A DNA stretch of 64,000 nucleotides from Burkholderia sp. OK233 (GTDB taxonomy: Bacteria > Pseudomonadota > Gammaproteobacteria > Burkholderiales > Burkholderiaceae). The stretch is from positions 62,001-126,000 of the forward strand of contig NZ_OCSR01000003.1 in NCBI RefSeq assembly GCF_900230185.1. The letters are read 5' to 3'. Of the stretch, positions 59,082 to 64,000 are shown one piece after another. The position numbers and the translations under genes are program-made. The notes below the pieces were generated by a model, which was not told where the DNA came from, searched no databases, and saw only the letters and a program-made list of their open reading frames with translations. Numbering within the stretch: the first letter of the stretch is position 1; the number at the start of each line of letters is the position of its first letter.

Positions 59082-59809
59082 TGGACTTCTCCCTGGGTAC
59101 GTACATGCTCGGCTTTCTGGCTGGCGTTCTGACCATCTTGTCGCCGTGCGTACTCGCCCTCATTCCAGTACTCGTTGCGTCGGCAGGGGCGGCACATTGG
59201 CTGGGTGTTGTTGCACTCGCCGCTGGATTGGGCGTGTCGTTCTCGGTCATCGGAATTTTCGTGGCCAGCGTCGGCGTGTCATTAGGTGCAGATGGTGAAG
59301 TCTTTCGGCGCGTGGCCGCTGTGCTGATGATTCTTTTTGGACTCGCGATGTTTTCTCAACGGCTACAGGCTATTCTCAATCGCGCGGCCGCGGGAATAAG
59401 CGGTCCCAGCCAGAACTGGCTGAACCGGATAAAGGGCGACACACTGTCGGGCCAGTTCGCGGTCGGACTGCTTCTGGGAGCCGTTTGGAGTCCCTGCGTC
59501 GGCCCGACATTGGGCGCGGCAACCACGCTCGCCTCTCAAGGCAGGAATCTCGGCAATATCGCGCTGTTGATGGGTGTATTTGGCCTTGGAGCCGGCCTTC
59601 CGCTGGCGATTCTCGGTTCACTTTCCCGCACCTCCGCACTGAAACTGCGAGGTCGACTGGGCTCGGCGGGAACGGTGGGGAAAATCGTTCTCGGAGCGGT
59701 ATTCGTCATCTTCGGCGGTCTCGCGCTCACGGGGCTGGACAAGACGCTAGAGACGGCGCTTCTATCTGCCAGTCCCGCTTGGCTGACAGCCTTCACAACA
59801 TCGCTTTGA
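59078..59809 (+). CDS. ccdA: CcdA-like transmembrane electron carrier
   Basis: A 243-residue, six-helix DsbD-beta-like protein. The two redox Cys are in LSPCVLALIPVLVASAGA and WSPCVGPTLGAATTLASQ. It moves electrons from cytoplasmic thioredoxin to the periplasmic thioredoxin encoded just upstream (four-base overlap). Used in cytochrome c maturation or thiol repair. Confidence 0.92.
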   Translation: MMDFSLGTYMLGFLAGVLTILSPCVLALIPVLVASAGAAHWLGVVALAAGLGVSFSVIGIFVASVGVSLGADGEVFRRVAAVLMILFGLAMFSQRLQAILNRAAAGISGPSQNWLNRIKGDTLSGQFAVGLLLGAVWSPCVGPTLGAATTLASQGRNLGNIALLMGVFGLGAGLPLAILGSLSRTSALKLRGRLGSAGTVGKIVLGAVFVIFGGLALTGLDKTLETALLSASPAWLTAFTTSL

Positions 59810-60008
59810 GTATTCCCACGCGAATTTCGACGCCCCTGGACGAAGCACGTCCGCGTTTTGAGTTGCCAACCGCTGCGCAAATATCTGAGACCAATTCAAC
59901 TCGAAACGTCCGATTTCAGAACTCACAAAATCCATGGCGTGGGCGCCAACATGATATTGGCCTGCGCGCCGACCTGGTTCAGCGTGGTACACGACGCCCG
60001 CCGCCAAC
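59810..60008. other. No gene seen
   Basis: About 200 bases between convergent units; nothing recognised. Confidence 0.4.
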
Positions 60009-60260
60009 TCATCCGGGCGCGGTCAACCAGCAACGCAACTGCGGGCTACCTGAAACCACAACGTCGAACGCTGCGCGCGCGTCTCTCAGCTCCTGCATTG
60101 CCGCGGCGAATCTGGCGAGCGCCAATGCGGACAATTGCCGCCCTCCGTCTTGTCCGAAGTGTGCCTCCAGCGCCACGATGGCGTCGCCAACCCCAGTCAG
60201 CGCCAGAATCAGTCCGACGACACCGCAGAGGACCATACTGCCTGCAATCAGGCTGTCCAC
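60009..60260 (-). CDS. Possible small membrane-associated protein
   Basis: 83 residues from GTG 60260: one helix (MVLCGVVGLILALTGVGDAIVAL) then an Ala-rich helical part. It follows the YeeE/YedE pair on the same strand after 61 bases. No family, weak start; may be a spurious frame. Confidence 0.35.
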   Translation of the reverse strand: MDSLIAGSMVLCGVVGLILALTGVGDAIVALEAHFGQDGGRQLSALALARFAAAMQELRDARAAFDVVVSGSPQLRCWLTAPG

Positions 60261-60321
60261 TTATCTGCCTTAAAAAACTGCCGCATTTGCGCCGACGGCC
60301 CTCCAATGAGTGCGGAGCGAC

Positions 60322-60753
60322 TCAGGCCTGCTGCCGGCTCAGCTTCGCGCGCTCAAGGAACTCGAACACAATCATGCCGGCGAGCATCGCGGCCACAAAA
60401 CCCCACGCCTTCGGAAAGCCAGCACCCAGTGCGACCAGCGCGGGTCCCGGGCAAAATCCTGCAAGCCCCCAGCCAACGCCGAACACCGCGCTTCCCAGCA
60501 CAAGTCTCAACGTCACGTCGGTGCTGGCCGGAATCTGCATGGGCAGACCGAGTAGGGATTTTTTGCGGCGTTTTGCAAAGAGGAACGCGACGGAGCCGAC
60601 AGCTATCGCACCGGCCATGACGAATGCAAGAGACGGGTCCCATCGTCCCGTGAGGTCGAGAAATCCCAGCACCTTCGCCGGATTGGCCATGCCGGATACC
60701 ATCAGGCCGACGCCAAACAGAAGCCCGGAAAGTAAAGCAGCGAGCAAACCCAT
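60322..60753 (-). CDS. YeeE/YedE-family (DUF6691) sulfur transporter subunit B
   Basis: A 143-residue membrane protein with the DUF6691 pattern: LLSGLLFGVGLMVSGMANPAKVLGFLDLTGRWDPSLAFVMAGAIAV, then GSAVFGVGWGLAGFCPGPALVALGAG. The Cys in GFCPGPAL is the conserved one of the YeeE/PmpB family, which moves thiosulfate or sulfur species across the membrane. It lies one base from its partner and under the ArsR repressor. Confidence 0.9.
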   Translation of the reverse strand: MGLLAALLSGLLFGVGLMVSGMANPAKVLGFLDLTGRWDPSLAFVMAGAIAVGSVAFLFAKRRKKSLLGLPMQIPASTDVTLRLVLGSAVFGVGWGLAGFCPGPALVALGAGFPKAWGFVAAMLAGMIVFEFLERAKLSRQQA

Positions 60754-60754
60754 T

Positions 60755-61189
60755 TCAACCTCCCAGCAGATGCCTGGTAACGAACACGGTCAGAAAACCG
60801 CTTGCCATGAATGTTGCCGTCGCGACAAGCGAACGGAGGGAACCGCGCGAAATGCCACAGACGCCGTGGCCGCTCGTGCAACCGCTCGCGTAACGCGTTC
60901 CGATGCCAACCAGAAAGCCCGCGACGAGTATTTCGCCCCACCCAGCCTGGATATCAGGCGCTATCGGGTTACCCAGCAAGCCTGCCAGCACAGGTGCCCC
61001 AATTAGCCCAGCGAGAAACGCGACACGCCATCCCGCATCTTTCTGTGGCGTGCCCAGCACGCCACCGAGAATGCCGCTGATGCCAGCGATACGTCCGTTG
61101 AAGAAAACAAGCACAGCAGCGGCGGCGCCAATCATCAGCCCGCCAGTTAGTGACAGGCCTGGCGTGAAACTCGCGATATCAATCGACAT
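60755..61189 (-). CDS. YeeE/YedE-family sulfur transporter subunit A
   Basis: A 144-residue membrane protein: FTPGLSLTGGLMIGAAAAVLVFFNGRIAGISGILGG, then GTRYASGCTSGHGVCGISRGSLRSL, the Cys-containing motif of YeeE/PmpA. It forms a split YeeE with the next gene. Downstream of the repressor gene by 15 bases, in the same transcription unit. Confidence 0.92.
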   Translation of the reverse strand: MSIDIASFTPGLSLTGGLMIGAAAAVLVFFNGRIAGISGILGGVLGTPQKDAGWRVAFLAGLIGAPVLAGLLGNPIAPDIQAGWGEILVAGFLVGIGTRYASGCTSGHGVCGISRGSLRSLVATATFMASGFLTVFVTRHLLGG

Positions 61190-61204
61190 GGCCCCTCCTC
61201 ATCT

Positions 61205-61522
61205 TCATTGGGCGCAAAACTGGTCGTACAGCACGGTCATGACAGCAATCGCTTCCTTGCTCGCGACGGAATAAAAGATGCTTTTCCCTTCCCGTCGTGT
61301 CTCGACGAGCTCGTTATCGCGAAGTACGCCAAGTTGCTGGGAGAGTGTGGGCTGACGTATGCCCAACTGCTCTTCCAGGTCGCTCACACACAACTCGCCC
61401 CGGGACAACTGGCACATCAGCAGCAACCGGTCAGGATTTGCCAGCACCTTAAGTAGCGCACAGGCTTTCTCTGCCGAGACCTGCATCACCGAAAGGTCGA
61501 TTGGGGCGGACTTCTTCCTCAT
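61205..61522 (-). CDS. bigR: ArsR-family persulfide-responsive repressor (BigR/SqrR-like)
   Basis: A 105-residue ArsR/SmtB winged-helix protein (VLANPDRLLLMCQLSRGELCVSDLEEQLGIRQPTLSQQLGVLRDNELVETRREGKSIFYSV). Cys37 and Cys103 are 66 residues apart, the spacing of the two sensing Cys of BigR and SqrR, which form a polysulfide bridge and release DNA. It represses the divergent dioxygenase gene and its own transporter operon. Confidence 0.88.
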   Translation of the reverse strand: MRKKSAPIDLSVMQVSAEKACALLKVLANPDRLLLMCQLSRGELCVSDLEEQLGIRQPTLSQQLGVLRDNELVETRREGKSIFYSVASKEAIAVMTVLYDQFCAQ

Positions 61523-61532
61523 CTCACCATCC

Positions 61533-61556
61533 TATAATTTACGTATATATATTATA
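61533..61556. promoter_or_regulatory. Probable BigR operator
   Basis: AT-rich inverted repeat TATAAT (61533-61538) / ATTATA (61551-61556) between the divergent repressor and dioxygenase genes. Confidence 0.5.
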
Positions 61557-61608
61557 TTGATTATGAAAGTGATTGTGAATAGAATGCGTAGCATCTGAGG
61601 AGGTAAGG

Positions 61609-62469
61609 ATGCAGTCCATCGTTCAACCGTTCTTCGACCCGGTCACCGGCACGGTCACGTACGTGGTTTTCCAGTCCGAGTATCAGGAATGCGCAGTCAT
61701 TGACCCGGTCCTTGACTACGACCCCAAGGCAGGACGTACTTCAACGACGAATGCCGACAAGGTCATCGAGTTCGTTCGCCTGCGCGGCTTGCAGGTGCAG
61801 TGGATTCTGGAAACCCACGCGCACGCAGACCACCTGTCGGCGGCGCATTACTTACGAAGTGAGCTCGGCGGCAAGATTGCGATTGGAGAGCACATTTGCA
61901 CCGTTCAGGGCGTCTTCAAGAAGCTCTTTAATCTTGAGCCCGGATTCCATGGAGACGGCTCCCAGTTCGACCATCTTTTCCGCGAAGGTGAGGAGTTTTC
62001 CATCGGCGGCCTGACAGCAAAGGCGTTGTATGTGCCGGGCCATACCCCTGCGGACACGGCTTACCAGATTGGAGATGCGGTGTTCGTAGGAGACACGCTG
62101 TTCATGCCGGATGTCGGTACCGCACGCTGTGACTTCCCCGGCGGCGATGCGCACAGGCTATACATGTCGATTCGAAAGCTGCTGGAACTGCCGGGCAACA
62201 CCCGGCTCTTCATGTGTCACGACTATCCACCCGAGGGCCGAAAACCCGAGTGGGAAACCACCGTGCTCGCGCAGCGTGCGCATAACATCCATGTGCACGA
62301 CGGCGTAACGGAAGAACAGTTCGTCAGCATGCGCGAGGCACGCGACGCAACGCTAGCGATGCCCGTTCTGATTCTGCCATCTGTACAGGTGAATATACGG
62401 GCCGGCGATTTTCCACCTGCCGAGGAAAATGGCACCTGCTACCTGAAGATTCCCTTAAACGCACTCTGA
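61609..62469 (+). CDS. blh: Blh/ETHE1-type persulfide dioxygenase
   Basis: A 286-residue metallo-beta-lactamase-fold protein. The HxHxDH motif is in ETHAHADHLSAA, with further ligands in VPGHTPADTAY, GDTLFMPDVGTARCDFPGGD and CHDYPPEGR. It oxidises glutathione persulfide or similar sulfane sulfur to sulfite. A very strong GAGGAGGTAAGG lies before the ATG. Regulated with the YeeE/YedE genes by the divergent repressor. Confidence 0.93.
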   Translation: MQSIVQPFFDPVTGTVTYVVFQSEYQECAVIDPVLDYDPKAGRTSTTNADKVIEFVRLRGLQVQWILETHAHADHLSAAHYLRSELGGKIAIGEHICTVQGVFKKLFNLEPGFHGDGSQFDHLFREGEEFSIGGLTAKALYVPGHTPADTAYQIGDAVFVGDTLFMPDVGTARCDFPGGDAHRLYMSIRKLLELPGNTRLFMCHDYPPEGRKPEWETTVLAQRAHNIHVHDGVTEEQFVSMREARDATLAMPVLILPSVQVNIRAGDFPPAEENGTCYLKIPLNAL

Positions 62470-62659
62470 TTTGAATGCTATGCAGCACCGCCCCTTCAGC
62501 GGCCCGAGTGCTCAGTTTGAACTGCGCAAACCACTCCAGGGCGAGGGGTTACCGCCCTGCTGAAGCGGAATCAACACTACTGGTTCCCAGACTACGCTGG
62601 ACAAGGTAGCGAATACAAACTCGCCGAAGCGGGTTACATGAAACAACGATGGAGGAGAC

Positions 62660-63376
62660 ATGGAATCCATTCGCCCGGAACTGTGCAAGCGATTGCGCCA
62701 GCGCCCTGCCCGCGTAATCGTCGTATGTGCGCTGGCTGTATCTTGCATCGTGCAGGCGCAGGAGTCGCCGCTGGGTGCCACGATTGCAACCCAAGGTACC
62801 GCCAAAGGTATCCCCGCGTGCATAAGCTGTCATGGCGCGAAAGGCGAAGGAAACGCTGCAGCGGGATTTCCAAGGCTCGCCGGAACAAGCGCCCCCTATC
62901 TCAAGGCTCAACTGGACGCGTTCGCAAATGGCCAACGGCAAAGTACGGTCATGCAGCCGTTCGCGAAAATCTTGGCATCTGAGGGCCGCGTGGCTGTCGC
63001 GGAATACTTTAGCCGGCTTCCCCCGCTGCCAGCTGTTCATCCGGCAAACCGCGATTCCGCCGCACCTTCGGATACAGGGGCATGGCTGGCAACGCGTGGA
63101 CGCTGGGAACAAGGGCTGCCTGCCTGTGCGCAGTGCCATGGGCCTGGTGGCTCAGGAGTAGGAGCGGCATTCCCGCCACTGGCGGGCCAGCCTGCGTCGT
63201 ACATTTCCGCCGAGTTGCATGCATGGCAGAAGGGGCTGCGTCCGCCCGGCCCTCTGGCGCTCATGCCAGTCATTGCGAGCAAACTCTCGGAAGCGGACAT
63301 CACAGCCGTATCGGATTACTACGCCGGTGAACCCCTTGCCGGCAACGTGAAGAGCGTCGGGGAGACTAAACAATGA
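62660..63376 (+). CDS. Diheme c4-type cytochrome c
   Basis: A 238-residue exported protein with two haem-binding CxxCH motifs, CISCH (from Cys54) and CAQCH (near residue 157), each in a cytochrome c domain with a downstream Met-containing segment. It resembles cytochrome c4/c-553 partners of sulfur dehydrogenases. The next gene overlaps its stop (ATGA). GGAG precedes the ATG. Confidence 0.9.
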   Translation: MESIRPELCKRLRQRPARVIVVCALAVSCIVQAQESPLGATIATQGTAKGIPACISCHGAKGEGNAAAGFPRLAGTSAPYLKAQLDAFANGQRQSTVMQPFAKILASEGRVAVAEYFSRLPPLPAVHPANRDSAAPSDTGAWLATRGRWEQGLPACAQCHGPGGSGVGAAFPPLAGQPASYISAELHAWQKGLRPPGPLALMPVIASKLSEADITAVSDYYAGEPLAGNVKSVGETKQ

Positions 63377-64000
63377 GCGTCCGTGAACATAAACATCTCC
63401 TCAGGAGCGTTGGTATCCTTGCGTCCGGCATTGTTGGCGCGCTCGTGATTTCCCTGGCTACGGCCGCTGAACCCGGGGCAAACAAGGAAGCCGCACCTGA
63501 CGCTTCGAAAGCCTTCTCCCCGCCGAACGAATCGTCCATGCCAACGGATGATTTCGGTAAAGCAGTCAGGATGGGCGAGCAAATCTTCAATCACACCAAG
63601 GAAAATGCAGGCAAATACGTTGGCAATTCGCTTAACTGCGCGAGTTGTCATCTTGACGCCGGGCGACGGCCGAACTCAAGTCCGCTCTGGGCCGCGTATG
63701 TGTCGTATCCTGCCTATAGAAGCAAGAATGGACACGTCAACACGCTCGCCGGACGTCTGCAGGGCTGTTTCCGATACAGCATGAACGGCAAAGCGCCGCC
63801 GCTCGGCGACCCGGTTCTGGTGTCGCTGGAGGCCTACGCTTACTGGCTCGCGAGGGGTGCGCCGGTCGGCGAGCCGATTCCCGGCCGGGGCTACCCAAAG
63901 CTCCCTTCGCCGGCGTTGAAAGCTGATTACACCAGGGGCAGCCAGGTCTATGCACAACATTGCGCCTTATGCCACGGCGCCGATGGTCAAGGTCAGTCGT
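63373..64000 (+). CDS. Thiosulfate dehydrogenase-like c-type cytochrome (3' cut by window)
   Basis: At least 209 residues, no stop before the window ends. Signal segment ILASGIVGALVISLATA, a first haem domain with CASCH followed by GRRPNSSPLWAAYVSYPAYR, VNTLAGRLQGCFRYSMNGKAPP and AYAYWLARGAPVG, then a second haem motif CALCH just before the edge. These phrases are typical of TsdA-family thiosulfate dehydrogenases. Coupled to the c4-type cytochrome gene, its likely electron acceptor. Confidence 0.88.
   Translation, partial: MSVREHKHLLRSVGILASGIVGALVISLATAAEPGANKEAAPDASKAFSPPNESSMPTDDFGKAVRMGEQIFNHTKENAGKYVGNSLNCASCHLDAGRRPNSSPLWAAYVSYPAYRSKNGHVNTLAGRLQGCFRYSMNGKAPPLGDPVLVSLEAYAYWLARGAPVGEPIPGRGYPKLPSPALKADYTRGSQVYAQHCALCHGADGQGQS

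Overview
The window reads as a Burkholderiales chromosome or megaplasmid, most likely Paraburkholderia or a close relative. Evidence is the high GC coding bias, two Burkholderia-type trimeric porins, DUF4148 and small PepSY periplasmic proteins, a PmrA/QseB-type two-component repertoire, and copper, nickel/cobalt and sulfur accessory clusters of the kind known in Burkholderia and Cupriavidus. No rRNA, tRNA or CRISPR was seen.

Layout. 1-6.8 kb (+): an RND tripartite efflux operon (outer-membrane lipoprotein, adaptor, pump), then an MFS transporter. 6.9-9.7 kb (-): phoU and a complete class C-like group II intron sitting exactly behind a Rho-independent terminator. 9.7-34.6 kb: a decaying accessory region with pseudogenes (pal, a response-regulator fragment, a duplicated kinase fragment, half of a COG4705 protein, an IS5-type transposase), an intact IS66-family element, two porins, two complete OmpR/histidine-kinase pairs, and many small secreted proteins (DUF4148, PepSY, cupredoxin, cytochrome b561). 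About a dozen of its promoters carry the same signal: two TTAA half-sites 11 bp apart, usually followed 10-11 nt later by a -10 hexamer. This is the arrangement of PmrA/QseB-type response regulators. Four such promoters drive no recognisable protein and end in a terminator, so they look like small-RNA genes.

35-49 kb: a diguanylate cyclase, a CueR-type regulator with a truncated copper-chaperone gene and a perfect operator, then a long minus-strand copper operon. It reads leader protein, cusC, cusB (with a fused CusF domain), cusA, cusF, dsbD-like, several small Met/His/Cys-rich membrane or periplasmic proteins, a PCYCGC protein and a P-II-like protein. 49-53.6 kb: small His/Pro-rich secreted proteins, the Ni/Co exporter gene dmeF with its repressor dmeR, and a divergent EamA transporter with a His-rich tail. 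53.7-58.5 kb: a methyltransferase and a bufferin/gig-type copper RiPP operon (precursor, DUF692 enzyme, DUF2063 partner, DoxX protein, Cys-rich peptide), divergent from an ECF sigma/NrsF anti-sigma pair; a matching ECF promoter lies in front of the precursor. 58.7-64 kb: periplasmic thioredoxin/CcdA, a persulfide-sensing ArsR repressor with YeeE/YedE transporters, a persulfide dioxygenase, and c-type cytochromes, the last resembling thiosulfate dehydrogenase and cut by the window edge.

Together the genes deal with envelope stress, copper and other transition metals, thiol redox and reduced sulfur. The least explained part is the box-controlled set of small secreted proteins and putative small RNAs between 9.7 and 33.3 kb.
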